From: Nitrosomonas sp.
Lineage (GTDB): Bacteria > Pseudomonadota > Gammaproteobacteria > Burkholderiales > Nitrosomonadaceae
Length of the DNA: 64,000 nt
Reading direction: 5' to 3'
Assembly: GCA_031316255.1 (NCBI GenBank)
Contig: JALDQW010000001.1
Span: 3,257,485 to 3,321,484, forward strand
How positions within the stretch are numbered: the stretch's first letter is position 1; each line of letters begins with the position of its first letter. The notes beneath the pieces are model-generated. The model was not told the DNA's origin. It saw nothing but the letters and a program-made list of their open reading frames with translations, and did no database searches. The position numbers and the translations under genes are program-made. Of the stretch, positions 29,313 through 40,340 are shown piece by piece.

Positions 29313-30692
29313 ATGTCTTTTAGTATTTCAGCACTGTTAGAACAACATCAATCAGAAAAATTTGCACTACATGAAAAGCATCTGAACAGTCAGATGGTAA
29401 AGGTGCTAAAGACCATCGGTTATGACCGAACGTATAAAAAAGCGATTGGGCAATACCTGTACGATCATGAAGACAATGAATATCTTGATTTGCTCAGCGG
29501 CTTCGGCGTATTTGCAATTGGGCGCAATCATCCGGTCGTTATCAAGGCACTGCAGGACACATTGACCCAGGAATTGCCGAATCTGGTACAGATGGATGTG
29601 TCGCTTTTAAGCGGTCTGCTTGCTAAAAAAGTTCTGCAAACAGTTCCGGATAATCTGAACCGCATGTTCTTTTCAAACTCAGGCTCGGAAGCGGTTGAAG
29701 CGGCGATCAAGTTTGCCCGGTACACGACCAAAAGACCGCAGATTTTATACTGCGAACACAGTTTTCATGGATTGACACTCGGCTCGCTGTCGCTGAACGG
29801 CGAGAAAATTTTCCGTGAAGGTTTTGGCGCATTGTTACCAGATTGTGAAGCCATTCCATTTAATAATCCAGAAGCACTGGAAAATGCATTGCGTTCAGAA
29901 AACGTTGCCGCATTTATAGTGGAGCCCATTCAGGGCAAAGGTGTCAATGTACCCGACGATAATTATTTGCCTGAAGTTGAACGGCTTTGCCGCAAATACG
30001 GCACATTGTTTGTCGCCGATGAGATTCAGACCGGCATCGGCAGAACCGGCAAATTCTGGGCGGTTAATCACTGGAATGTCAAACCGGACATGATTCTAAT
30101 GGCAAAAGCGTTATCTGGCGGTTTTGTGCCCGTTGGCGGCGTCGCCATGACCGAGAAAATCATGGACTCAGTCTTTAACCGCATGGACCGCGCGGTCGTG
30201 CATGGCTCGACTTTTTCCAAAAACAACCTGGCGATGGCCGCCGGCCTGGCAACTTTGCAAGTCATAGAAGATGAAAAACTGACTGAAAACAGTGCGGAAA
30301 AAGGCAAAATTATCATTGACGGCATCAATGCCATGATCAGCAAATACGAATTCCTCAAGGAAGCACGCGGCAAGGGTTTAATGATCGCAGTAGAATTTCA
30401 CGCTCCGCAGAGCCTGTCGCTCAAAGCCGCCTGGACGATGCTGGAAGCAGCCAATAAAGGCTTGTTTTGTCAAATGGTTACAATTCCACTCTTCAAGGAG
30501 CATCATATCCTGAGTCAGGTTGCCGGTCACGGCATGAACGTCGTCAAAATGCTGCCGCCATTGAACCTGACAGATAAAGATTGCCAAAAGATACTCAATG
30601 CTTTTGATCAAACAATCGCTGAAACCCATAAAGTACCCGGTTCAATCTGGAATCTTGGAAAGACCCTGGCCGGACACGCTTTAAAGAAATAG
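29313..30692 (+). CDS. Class III PLP-dependent aminotransferase (possibly HpnO-like)
   Basis: A 459-residue fold-type I aminotransferase of the ornithine/acetylornithine subgroup. Visible: YLDLLSGFGVFAIGRNHP, the PLP phosphate loop FSNSGSEAVEAAIKFAR, the PLP-binding Asp in LFVADEIQTGIGRTGKF and the Schiff-base lysine in MAKALSGGFVPVGG. The long helical N-terminus (ISALLEQHQSEKFALHEKHL) and C-terminal extension resemble HpnO, which makes aminobacteriohopanetriol, a lipid expected in Nitrosomonas-type bacteria; that assignment is inference. The gene stands alone, with 224 and 494 bases of non-coding flank. Confidence 0.75.
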   Translation: MSFSISALLEQHQSEKFALHEKHLNSQMVKVLKTIGYDRTYKKAIGQYLYDHEDNEYLDLLSGFGVFAIGRNHPVVIKALQDTLTQELPNLVQMDVSLLSGLLAKKVLQTVPDNLNRMFFSNSGSEAVEAAIKFARYTTKRPQILYCEHSFHGLTLGSLSLNGEKIFREGFGALLPDCEAIPFNNPEALENALRSENVAAFIVEPIQGKGVNVPDDNYLPEVERLCRKYGTLFVADEIQTGIGRTGKFWAVNHWNVKPDMILMAKALSGGFVPVGGVAMTEKIMDSVFNRMDRAVVHGSTFSKNNLAMAAGLATLQVIEDEKLTENSAEKGKIIIDGINAMISKYEFLKEARGKGLMIAVEFHAPQSLSLKAAWTMLEAANKGLFCQMVTIPLFKEHHILSQVAGHGMNVVKMLPPLNLTDKDCQKILNAFDQTIAETHKVPGSIWNLGKTLAGHALKK

Positions 30693-31186
30693 CATTGATT
30701 CATTTCGATAGCACAGGATTTTTTCTTCCAGATATAGAATTATCGCCAACAAAATTCACAAATCGGCCTCAGCATTCAGGCCAGCATTTGTGCGAATGAC
30801 CTGAATGCGTGCAATTACCGATGTGTCGAAATCATTGACATCGCATTGGCCATTGAGTACGCTCCAACACATTAAGGCCAGTATTCTGTCACTCGACAAT
30901 GTCAGGTTCAGTGGGCTTGTCTATGGACATGGCCAAATGTGTCTTGCAGGGAAGCATTGTTCCAATGCTAGGAGACATAACGCGATCATCAGATGGATCG
31001 CGTATTCGCGAAACTGGGAGCTTCCTGCATTTTGCGTCATAACAATTAATAATCAAACACCAATTAGAAAATATAAATGCAACAAAAGCTTATTCTTTGC
31101 TGAGATTGTCAGGACAAGTCAGGATAAAAAATGAATTGACGTATCTCAGTGTATAAATTCATTAACATCTTCTGGGAGTCGTTAAA
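30693..31186. other. 494-base intergenic region
   Basis: An open frame at 30805-31134 (109 codons, plus) and a short minus-strand frame starting ATGACGCAAAAT are present, but neither has a ribosome-binding site, a recognisable family or convincing composition. The segment ends with the leader of the haem dioxygenase-like gene, which has GGGAG nine bases before its ATG. Confidence 0.35.
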
Positions 31187-32938
31187 ATGTCAAATCGTCC
31201 CTGGTATAAATTACCCGTTCCACTGGCTTTGCTTAAACTCATTCAGTTTCGAAATCAGTTAAGAAAAGAAAATCTTCACGACACCGCACAGTTAAGCAAT
31301 CCCGACAAACTTCCTCAACCCGATAGCGACGCCAGTAAATCCTATTTAACCTCGCGCACGATTGATGGCAGTTACAATGATCTCAAACACCCTGAAATGG
31401 GAATGGCCGGAACCCGCTTTGGACGCAACGTACCATTAAGCGATACGGTAGCGGATACACAAAACATTCACAATCCCAGCAGCCGAAAAATAAGTCAGGC
31501 GCTACTGACGAGAAAGCAATTCGTACCGGCGACTATCCTCAATATTAATGCCGCGTCATGGATTCAGTTCCAGACGCATGACTGGTTTTCACACGGCCGG
31601 AATCAACCCGACAACCAATGGGAAATTCCAATTGAAGCTGACGATCCATGGCCGCAGGATCAACGGCCCATGAAAGTCGACAAAACACTGACCGACCCAA
31701 GCAGGCCGGACGATCCCGGCGCGCCCAAAACATTTATCAACACGGAAACACACTGGTGGGATGCGTCCCAGGTATACGGCAGTAATCAGGAAACTATCGA
31801 CAAACTCCGCGCTCATGTGGATGGCAAAATGCATATTGAAGCCGATGGATTCCTGCCTTTCGATCCCGAACTGGGAATCGACCTGGTGGCTTTCCCCGGC
31901 ACCTGGTGGTTCGGATTAAGCATGCTGCATACCTTGTTTGTCAAAGAACACAACAGCATCTGCGACCATCTCAAACAAGCCTACCCGCAATGGGACGATG
32001 AAAAACTCTTTAATCATGCACGGCTCATCAACGCCGCACTGATCGCCAAAATTCATACAGTCGAATGGACGCCCGCGATTCTTCCACATCCGGCTACTGC
32101 GATGGCGATGAACATCAACTGGTGGGGCATACTGGGCAGGAAATTCAAAAATATGTTCGGCCGCATTGGTGATGGAGAAATACTCAGCGGCATTCCAGGG
32201 TCAAAAGCAGAGCACCACGCCGCGCCCTATTACTTGACGGAAGAATTTGTATCGGTCTATCGCATGCATCCACTGATGCCTGACCAGTTTGATTTTTACT
32301 CGCATACCGATGGCTCGCTTATCTCAAGCAAAGCATTCATGGAAGGCTTTGATAAAAAAGCGCGGCCCATGATGGAAGAAATCGGTATGGACAATCTGTT
32401 TTATTCGTTCGGCATTGCACATCCGGGCGCATTAACACTGCACAATTATCCGAACTTTTTACGCCTATTGGTCAAACCGGGCGGTGAGGCATTCGATCTG
32501 GCTGCGGTGGATATTTTACGCGACAGGGAGCGTGGCGTACCCCGCTATAACCGGTTCCGGGAACTGGTTGGCCGCGGACGCGTGGATTCTTTTGAAGCAA
32601 TCACCAGCAACCCGGAATGGGCAAAAGAACTCAGTACAATTTACAACAATGATATCAATCAGGTTGATTTAATGGTGGGACTTTATGCCGAAGACATACC
32701 CGAAGGATTCGGCTTTAGCGAAACCGCTTTCAGGGTTTTTATTCTGATGGCGTCACGCCGGTTGAAAAGCGACCGCTTTTTCACCAATGATTACCGGGCC
32801 AAAATTTATACCCAGGAGGGTTTGGACTGGATTGAAAACAACTCCATGCTGACTGTACTTCGCCGTCATCACCCCGGGTTAACGCCCGTTCTCGACCAGG
32901 TTAAAAACGCGTTTGCACCCTGGCCTAAGAAAGTATAG
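31187..32938 (+). CDS. Haem-dependent dioxygenase/peroxidase, cyclooxygenase / alpha-dioxygenase type
   Basis: A 583-residue member of the animal haem-peroxidase superfamily. The distal region is SWIQFQTHDWFSHG (His131). HWWDASQVYGSNQE and HVDGKMHIEADGFLPFD match plant and bacterial alpha-dioxygenases. The proximal haem ligand is His361 in VSVYRMHPLMPD, and Tyr358 sits three residues before it, the place of the radical-forming tyrosine of cyclooxygenases and alpha-dioxygenases (Y-x-x-H); true peroxidases lack it. Fatty-acid oxygenation is therefore likelier than peroxidase activity. No signal peptide is seen. It is followed without a gap by an FAD oxidase. Confidence 0.82.
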   Translation: MSNRPWYKLPVPLALLKLIQFRNQLRKENLHDTAQLSNPDKLPQPDSDASKSYLTSRTIDGSYNDLKHPEMGMAGTRFGRNVPLSDTVADTQNIHNPSSRKISQALLTRKQFVPATILNINAASWIQFQTHDWFSHGRNQPDNQWEIPIEADDPWPQDQRPMKVDKTLTDPSRPDDPGAPKTFINTETHWWDASQVYGSNQETIDKLRAHVDGKMHIEADGFLPFDPELGIDLVAFPGTWWFGLSMLHTLFVKEHNSICDHLKQAYPQWDDEKLFNHARLINAALIAKIHTVEWTPAILPHPATAMAMNINWWGILGRKFKNMFGRIGDGEILSGIPGSKAEHHAAPYYLTEEFVSVYRMHPLMPDQFDFYSHTDGSLISSKAFMEGFDKKARPMMEEIGMDNLFYSFGIAHPGALTLHNYPNFLRLLVKPGGEAFDLAAVDILRDRERGVPRYNRFRELVGRGRVDSFEAITSNPEWAKELSTIYNNDINQVDLMVGLYAEDIPEGFGFSETAFRVFILMASRRLKSDRFFTNDYRAKIYTQEGLDWIENNSMLTVLRRHHPGLTPVLDQVKNAFAPWPKKV

Positions 32939-32940
32939 TG

Positions 32941-34359
32941 ATGCAGACACAAACACCTACACAATTTACCAACTGGGGTAAAACGATTGTTTCCAACCCC
33001 AGTGCGGTCGTAAAACCGGAATCGATTGACGATTTAGTCGCAATATTAAAGGACACTGGAACTTATCCGGCGCCGGTACGCGCAATCGGGTCCAATCACT
33101 CCACTACGCAATGCGCTGTGGCCAATGGCGGCACCATTGTTGACATGACCGCTTTTGATAACATTCTGGAGATTAACACCGAAAATAATACCGTTACCGT
33201 CCAGGCGGGTGCATTGTATATTGATGTCGCGCATGCCTTGCGTGAAAAAGGATTGCAGTTTTTTGTCAATGTTGAACTGGGCAACCTGTCACTGGGCAGC
33301 GCGGCCAGCGGCGGCACTAAAGACGCCTCAATGCCCGGAGAATTAGGCCAGGTGTGTTCCTATGCAATAGCGCTTAAAATGGTCACCCCTCAGGGGGAGT
33401 GTATTGAAATCAACGAATCCGACCCTGAACTGCTGCGAGTCGCACGCTCGAGTTACGGGTTGTTCGGCATTATTTATGAAGTCACTTTTAGAGTAAGACC
33501 TGCCCGGCCTATGGCACTGCACCACAAGGTCTATACCCTTGACGAATTTATTCGGGTCTTGCCGCCATTGATCAACCGGCCGGATTCAGAACAGGAATCA
33601 ATGATGCTCTATCTGTTCCCGTTCCTAAATGACGTTGCCGTGGAATTTCGTAAATACAACGACTCGACAAAAATCTCCGGAACATGGCAATGGAATCTGA
33701 GAAACTGGACATGGAAAAACCTGGCGCCCGGTGTCGGTTATATTCTAACCAATTTCATCCCTTTCAAATCATTGCGTTACAGACTCGTTGATTTTTTCAA
33801 CCGCAATGTCCAGATGGTTCTGGAAAAAATACTTAAGAATCCCTCCGGAACGAGCGCGACAGATCAGATTATCCGTTACCCGCATCAATCCGGCTGGACC
33901 AAATATACATTCAGCATCTGGGCATTCCCGGAAGAACATTATCCGGAAATACTCACCGCCTATTTTCAATTTTGCCGGGATTATTATCAGCAACATGGGT
34001 ATCGTTGTAATATGCTAAACGTGGCGTACCGTATTCTTCAGGATGACAGCTCTTTGTTTTCCTATTCATCGGCAGGCAATGTTATGACTTTGGATCCTGT
34101 TTCTACCGGCGATCCGGGATGGGAAGATTTCATCACCGCCTATAATGAATTTTGCAGCAATCTGGGCGGCGTTCCTTTATTCAATCAAACACGCGGCATA
34201 ACCCCGGCGCAAGCACGCACGGCATTCGGCGCCCGGCTCGATGAATTTGAAAAATACCGGAAATACTATGATCCCGGCAACCGATTACTGAATCAGTATT
34301 TTCAGGAACGTTTGGGTCTAACTGCACCACCGCAAGCTGATTATCCTGACAAACCCTGA
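32941..34359 (+). CDS. FAD-binding oxidase, aldonolactone-oxidase-like
   Basis: A 472-residue flavoprotein with an N-terminal PCMH-type FAD domain (VVKPESIDDLVAILK; RAIGSNHSTTQ, where His53 lies at the position often covalently linked to FAD; GNLSLGSAASGGTKDASM) and a C-terminal ALO-type domain ending EKYRKYYDPGNRLLNQYF. The family oxidises sugar lactones or related alcohols with O2. The ATG follows the upstream TAG by two bases, so it is surely co-translated with the dioxygenase-like protein. Joint action on an oxidised lipid or its alcohol is inference. ynfA follows three bases later. Confidence 0.82.
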   Translation: MQTQTPTQFTNWGKTIVSNPSAVVKPESIDDLVAILKDTGTYPAPVRAIGSNHSTTQCAVANGGTIVDMTAFDNILEINTENNTVTVQAGALYIDVAHALREKGLQFFVNVELGNLSLGSAASGGTKDASMPGELGQVCSYAIALKMVTPQGECIEINESDPELLRVARSSYGLFGIIYEVTFRVRPARPMALHHKVYTLDEFIRVLPPLINRPDSEQESMMLYLFPFLNDVAVEFRKYNDSTKISGTWQWNLRNWTWKNLAPGVGYILTNFIPFKSLRYRLVDFFNRNVQMVLEKILKNPSGTSATDQIIRYPHQSGWTKYTFSIWAFPEEHYPEILTAYFQFCRDYYQQHGYRCNMLNVAYRILQDDSSLFSYSSAGNVMTLDPVSTGDPGWEDFITAYNEFCSNLGGVPLFNQTRGITPAQARTAFGARLDEFEKYRKYYDPGNRLLNQYFQERLGLTAPPQADYPDKP

Positions 34360-34362
34360 CCG

Positions 34363-34695
34363 ATGTTTGCAATTAAAACCGTCACCCTCTTTTTCATTAC
34401 AGCCATTATGGAAATTCTGGGTTGCTACCTGACCTATCTCTGGCTCACCCAGAATAAAAGCGCATGGCTGCTGATTCCCGCCGGGCTGAGCCTTGCCGCG
34501 TTCGCCTGGCTGCTGACACTGCACCCGACTGCGGCGGGCCGGGTTTATGCGGCATATGGTGGCGTTTACATTTTTGTCGCGATTTTCTGGCTGTGGACAG
34601 TCGACGGCATCAAACCGACGTTATGGGATCTGATTGGCGCAACAGTTGCAATTACGGGCATGGCGATTATCATGTTTGCACCCAGATCTGCTTGA
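34363..34695 (+). CDS. ynfA: YnfA/UPF0060 family membrane protein
   Basis: A 110-residue protein with four transmembrane helices and the family motifs [32 protein letters not shown] and [19 protein letters not shown]. It resembles small multidrug exporters, but its substrate is uncertain. It begins three bases after the FAD oxidase stop. Confidence 0.9.
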   Translation: MFAIKTVTLFFITAIMEILGCYLTYLWLTQNKSAWLLIPAGLSLAAFAWLLTLHPTAAGRVYAAYGGVYIFVAIFWLWTVDGIKPTLWDLIGATVAITGMAIIMFAPRSA

Positions 34696-34716
34696 ACTCA
34701 CGATTCTGTCGACGCA

Positions 34717-34947
34717 ATGCATCAACGGTTACAGGTTGTTCTCAATATCTCCCCGCAAAAACTCATGTACTACTACGAAGGTGCTGCGAGCACTGTCGTT
34801 GCAACAACGACCGATGGCCGCACCATCCGTTTCCCCGCCAATATCCTGCGCTCCGTGGTTCAGGCGGATGGCGTACAAGGGATCTTCGAACTGGTGTTCG
34901 ATGAAAACCATAAATTTGTTTCGATCAAACGCATTCAAAAGATTTAG
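34717..34947 (+). CDS. DUF2835 family protein
   Basis: A 76-residue protein with the DUF2835 pattern MYYYEGAAS.V.....DGR.IRFPANILR...Q.DGV.G.FEL.FDENHKF. The function is unknown; the fold is expected to be a small beta-rich PilZ-like domain. It follows ynfA by 21 bases. Confidence 0.8.
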   Translation: MHQRLQVVLNISPQKLMYYYEGAASTVVATTTDGRTIRFPANILRSVVQADGVQGIFELVFDENHKFVSIKRIQKI

Positions 34948-35049
34948 CCCCCACCCTGTTTACTTTCATTGACGGACAAGCTGCGCTAAACTCTGTCTTT
35001 CTATTCAATCCTCGACACTCATTCTTTTCACACAATAAAAGTAAATACT

Positions 35050-36714
<1,665 letters not shown>

Positions 36715-36735
36715 ATTGTAAATAAGGAGAATCAA

Positions 36736-36915
36736 ATGCTCGCAGCCAAACAGGAAGCATTAAAAACAATTGATCAATTGCCTGATGATGCTGATATGGA
36801 CGAAATCATGTACCGGCTTTATGTGCTGGACAAGATCAGAAAAGGTCGAGCAGAAGCAAGTCAGAATAAAACGATAACAAGTGAACAGCTAAAGCAGGAA
36901 ATTGATTCGTGGTAG
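36736..36915 (+). CDS. Antitoxin of a type II toxin-antitoxin pair
   Basis: A 59-residue protein (MLAAKQEALKTIDQLPDDAD start, EQLKQEIDSW end) with AAGGAGA seven bases before the ATG. Its small size, helical charged sequence and seven-base overlap with the toxin gene mark it as the antitoxin. The pattern LPDDADMDEIMYRLYVLDKI is common in antitoxins paired with RelE/ParE toxins. Autoregulation through the pair is the family norm. Confidence 0.75.
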   Translation: MLAAKQEALKTIDQLPDDADMDEIMYRLYVLDKIRKGRAEASQNKTITSEQLKQEIDSW

Positions 36916-37193
36916 TCTGGACGGATTCCGCAACGTCTGATTTGCGTGCTGTTCATGATTACATTGCAAAGGATTCATTGTATTACGCTAAGAAAGTAGT
37001 GAATGATGTGCGTGAAAGAATGGAACAACTGGATACTTTTCCCAAAATCGGAAGAATCGTACCGGAAATCAATCAAGAAAATATCAGGGAAATTTCCATT
37101 TATTCATATCGCATCATTTATGAAATTAACGATCAGGTGATTATTGTTCTGGCTATTGTCCATCAAAGACAAGTATTAAATAATGAAATTTAA
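36909..37193 (+). CDS. RelE/ParE-superfamily toxin
   Basis: A 94-residue toxin. W-T-D-S-A..DLRAVHDYIAKDS, LDTFPKIGRIVPE, REISIYSYRIIYEI and VIIVLAIVHQRQVL are the ParE/RelE landmarks. It starts with GTG inside the last codons of the antitoxin. Either a ribosome-dependent RNase (RelE) or a gyrase poison (ParE) is possible; the end HQRQ resembles the ParE branch. Confidence 0.88.
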   Translation: MVVWTDSATSDLRAVHDYIAKDSLYYAKKVVNDVRERMEQLDTFPKIGRIVPEINQENIREISIYSYRIIYEINDQVIIVLAIVHQRQVLNNEI

Positions 37194-37205
37194 AAAAATG
37201 CCTAA

Positions 37206-37403
37206 ATCTCTTTCTTTGATCGCTACAACAGCACCCTGGCGTATACACTCCGTGGATGTTTTATCGAATTTCTGTCTGACTGTCACCTGCACAATGACGG
37301 CACAAATGGTATCGTTGATTTATCGCTATTAATCTTTAGTCAAAAAGCGGGCATTTACGCCGCATTGAAAGATGAAAAACTGTTCAATGTGCACAATGTT
37401 TAA
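37206..37403 (+). pseudogene. DUF2442 remnant
   Basis: An open frame without a start codon reads TLAYTLRGCFIEFLSDC... and then NGIVDLSLLIFSQKAGIYAA and LKDEKLFNVHNV before TAA. The middle and end match the DUF2442 pattern (VDLS.LL...G.FA.LKD..LF..V), a family usually next to DUF4160/toxin-like genes. The usual start and the tryptophan-containing tail are missing. The frame ends 17 bases before the IS5-like element. Confidence 0.5.
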
Positions 37404-37420
37404 AACTAAACAGTTACTTA

Positions 37421-39141
37421 GAGCATACTCATAAACCATAACAACATGATTATATTGATGAATATACTGTAATTTGGTAAAATAGTGCACGTAATTTGTT
37501 GAAATACCACCAAAAACCGTGCACTATGATTCGTTATACAAGCCAAAACCAGCCGACCCTTCCAGGATTTGATACACCACCAGGAATGATACTTGATCCC
37601 AATAATCGCTGGGTAAGACTCAGTGATTGCATACCATGGGATAATTTAGCGCAGAGCTACCACAAAACACTATCTGCAACATCAGGCCGTCCCTGCAAGG
37701 ATGCGCGTATTGTCATAGGCGCAATCATTATCAAGCACAAATTATCGGTATCCGATGAAGAGACGGTTGAGCAGATTCGGGAAAATCCCTACCTGCAATA
37801 TCTCATTGGACTGAAAGGGTTTCAATCGAAAGCGCCCTTTGCGCCTTCACTACTGGTTGAAGTACGCAAGCGTATGGGACAAGGCGTGTTTGATGAATTT
37901 CATGAGGCGGTCATTGAATCGGTTGAACGCAAGAAAGCGAAGCAAGTTGTTAAAGATAGCGATGACGACGGTGCCAACAGTGCACCTTCAAGCAACGCTG
38001 CTGAATCAGACAAAACAGAGAAAGACAAAGCAGATGCGCCACAGAACCACGGCAAATTGATTCTGGATGCGACTGTTGCGGAGCAGGCGATACGTTATCC
38101 GACAGACCTTGGCTTGCTCAACGAAGCCCGGGAACTAAGCGAGCGTATCATCGATATACTGTATACCCACAGTCCTCAGCCACGCACAAAGAAGCCTTGC
38201 ACCTATCGACAGAACGCCAGGAAAGCTTTTTTGAATATTGCCAAACAAAAGCGGCCTCCCAACAAGAATCGTCGTGCGGCAATCCGGCAACAATTACAGT
38301 ACCTGCGTAGAAACTTGAAGTACATCGAAGTCATGTTGACTGCCTGCCCCTACGGTCAACCCTTGCCGTTACTCAACTGGCTGATATGTCGTTACTGGGT
38401 ATTACCCCACCTCTATGACCAGCAATATGAAATGTACAAAGCCAATATCAGGCGCTGCAACGATCGCATTGTCAGCATCAGTCAACCCCATCTGCGGCCC
38501 ATTGTCAGAGGAAAGCTTGGCAAAGCGGTGGAATTCGGCGCAAAAATCAGCGTCAGCCTGACCGGCGATAAGCTGGCGCAAGTTGACAAACTCCATTGGG
38601 ATGCCTGTCATGAGGGTCATGATCTTCAGAGACAGGTGGAAGCCTACAAGAATCGTTACGGTTATTACCCAGAAGTCGTTATCGCCGACAGGCTCTATGG
38701 ATCGCGCGAAAATCGCAGCTATCTGGAGAGTCACAACATCCGATTCTCGGGCAAACCACTGGGACGTCCACCCAAAGCCACCACTGAAAACCAGAGTGAG
38801 CTGAAACAACTCAAAGCGCAGCGGCGGCAGGAATATCGGGAGAGAATTCCGATTGAAGGCAAGTTCGGTCAAGGCAAATACGGCTACCGCCTTAACAATA
38901 TCCGAGCCAAACGTGCCGATACGTCGATTGCTTGGATAAATGCCATCTTTCTGGTCATGAACCTGCTGGTACTGATGCAGGTTTTTCTTCGATTCAAAAA
39001 ATTCACCACCAAAATGGTGTGCTGGGTGATAAATTTCTCCATTCTCAGGAGAATTGAACCTGCATGTTGCCCTCAGCTCATCTCAAGACGAGCTTATTGT
39101 TTGCCAGGATTGGTGGCTTTAATGAATTTCTGAGTAAGCTC
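37421..39141 (+). mobile_element. Complete IS5-like insertion sequence (1721 bp)
   Basis: Left end GAGCATACTCATAAA and the complement of the right end, GAGCTTACTCAGAAA, agree at 13 of 15 bases. A six-base direct repeat TACTTA flanks both sides (37415-37420, 39142-39147). The element holds one transposase gene and lies between the DUF2442 remnant and the secreted toxin gene. Matching duplications on both sides show that the copy inserted as a unit. Confidence 0.8.
37526..39133 (+). CDS. IS5-family (DUF772-type) transposase
   Basis: DDE transposase of 535 residues counted from the ATG at 37526. An N-terminal DUF772-like helical domain (GRPCKDARIVIGAIIIKHKL; LIGLKGFQSKAPFAPS) is followed by the catalytic part: first Asp in LILDATVAEQAIRYPTDL, second in PEVVIADRLYGSRENRSYL, Glu in PIEGKFGQGKYGYRLN. 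A low-complexity stretch (SDDDGANSAPSSNAAESDK) is normal in this group. An in-frame TTG at 37496 is a weaker start. Nothing suggests inactivation, and the tail runs to within eight bases of the right end. Confidence 0.88.
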   Translation: MIRYTSQNQPTLPGFDTPPGMILDPNNRWVRLSDCIPWDNLAQSYHKTLSATSGRPCKDARIVIGAIIIKHKLSVSDEETVEQIRENPYLQYLIGLKGFQSKAPFAPSLLVEVRKRMGQGVFDEFHEAVIESVERKKAKQVVKDSDDDGANSAPSSNAAESDKTEKDKADAPQNHGKLILDATVAEQAIRYPTDLGLLNEARELSERIIDILYTHSPQPRTKKPCTYRQNARKAFLNIAKQKRPPNKNRRAAIRQQLQYLRRNLKYIEVMLTACPYGQPLPLLNWLICRYWVLPHLYDQQYEMYKANIRRCNDRIVSISQPHLRPIVRGKLGKAVEFGAKISVSLTGDKLAQVDKLHWDACHEGHDLQRQVEAYKNRYGYYPEVVIADRLYGSRENRSYLESHNIRFSGKPLGRPPKATTENQSELKQLKAQRRQEYRERIPIEGKFGQGKYGYRLNNIRAKRADTSIAWINAIFLVMNLLVLMQVFLRFKKFTTKMVCWVINFSILRRIEPACCPQLISRRAYCLPGLVALMNF

Positions 39142-39206
39142 TACTTATTCAATGAATGTCCGGTGGACTTTACGGTCTAAGGAAGTTTAGCGGACGGGGT
39201 TGATTG

Positions 39207-40340
39207 ATGCATATCAGCAAGCCGAACATGTTATTAAATATAAGCCGACCAACATTTAAATCATCATTTACAGCAGCGATGTTTATAGCGTCACTATTGT
39301 TTTTGTCTGGGGCTTCTGTTCCTGTTTATGCGGAAAAAACCAGCACAGTAAACATTGCTAAGAATTCTGTTCAGGAGTGTTTGCGAAGATATTGTGTGAA
39401 GGTGGTAGGAAATACTTCTATACCTGGAATTATAACAACACAAGAATTCGTTAATAGCTGTATAGAAAATGGGAAGACAGGAAAATTCCTACAAGGACAC
39501 AATTATCCGCCGGAAGTGTATCAGGCGTTATGCGGTGGTACTTCTGATACCTTTGTTGGGATAGACCCTGCTGTAGAGAATGAAAAGGAAACTCCCAAGG
39601 TTTCTCTGAACCAAAAAAATATTTTTCCGAGAAAAAAGCCAGAGAGTTATAGCCCAAGATACGGTTTTGGTAATGCTATAGGGAGATTGGTATTTTACTG
39701 GGATGATGTAGGGAAAAGAATTGAAAATGCTGATGGGTTTTTCAGTGCATATGCTGCTTATCTAGAAGGGGTTTTTGGCACAGGGCCTGTATTCTATTAT
39801 GGTCTGGTAGAGGATAAAGTTAGGCAACATACTCCTCTGTTAGAAAAGACACGTGATTCTGCATTTGAATGGGCTTCTGTATTTTACGGTATTGGTACTG
39901 GGATTGGTGCGTTTAATGCTATCAAAGCAGCCGGAGGGATAGAAGCAATCCCATCTCTTATCAGAGAAGAATATAAAATTATTGCTTCCATCTTCGGTAA
40001 GAATGTGGATGATGTGGGTAGTGTCGTTGTAAAGTGGAGAGCTCCGAAAAACGTCACAGAAAAATTCCCTGCTGAATGGGGTAGCAAGGCTAATAAGAAG
40101 GGAGTCGGCACAAGGTGGCAAGATCCTAAAAATCCAGGAAATGGCGTTCGTATTGATCAAGGTAACCCGAAACATAGTCTACCTAGTCAGCAAGTTGACC
40201 ATGTAATTGTTAGACGAAATGGTCAAGTTATAGGTCGTGATGGAAATCCAATTCAGAGTTCAATCAAAGACAGTGCTGAGCAAACACATATACCGCTTAG
40301 TGAATATCAAAATTGGAAAAGTTGGGATTCTCCTTTATGA
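39207..40340 (+). CDS. Secreted Ntox17-like polymorphic toxin
   Basis: A 377-residue protein with an N-terminal signal-like segment (FTAAMFIASLLFLSGASVPV, cut near VYA-EK). The middle (about 50-280) is unrecognised, with four cysteines near the start and a helical stretch. The last 90 residues read GVGTRWQDPKNPGNGVRIDQ, then SQQVDHVIVRR, then HIPLSEYQNWKSW, the pattern of the Ntox17 domain, a predicted ribonuclease. GGGG lies eight bases before the ATG. Its stop overlaps the next start (ATGA), the usual toxin-immunity layout. AT-rich codon use unlike the flanking core genes suggests transfer. Export through Sec rather than a T6SS or Rhs carrier is unusual. Confidence 0.72.
   Translation: MHISKPNMLLNISRPTFKSSFTAAMFIASLLFLSGASVPVYAEKTSTVNIAKNSVQECLRRYCVKVVGNTSIPGIITTQEFVNSCIENGKTGKFLQGHNYPPEVYQALCGGTSDTFVGIDPAVENEKETPKVSLNQKNIFPRKKPESYSPRYGFGNAIGRLVFYWDDVGKRIENADGFFSAYAAYLEGVFGTGPVFYYGLVEDKVRQHTPLLEKTRDSAFEWASVFYGIGTGIGAFNAIKAAGGIEAIPSLIREEYKIIASIFGKNVDDVGSVVVKWRAPKNVTEKFPAEWGSKANKKGVGTRWQDPKNPGNGVRIDQGNPKHSLPSQQVDHVIVRRNGQVIGRDGNPIQSSIKDSAEQTHIPLSEYQNWKSWDSPL

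Noticed and set aside
30805-31134. 109-codon plus-strand open frame before the haem dioxygenase gene
   Set aside because: No ribosome-binding site, no recognisable family, and irregular composition; the opposite strand is open in parts too.
37441-37530. GTGCAC repeats before the IS5-like transposase as an operator
   Set aside because: They lie inside the IS left end, and six-base matches are too short to support a binding site.
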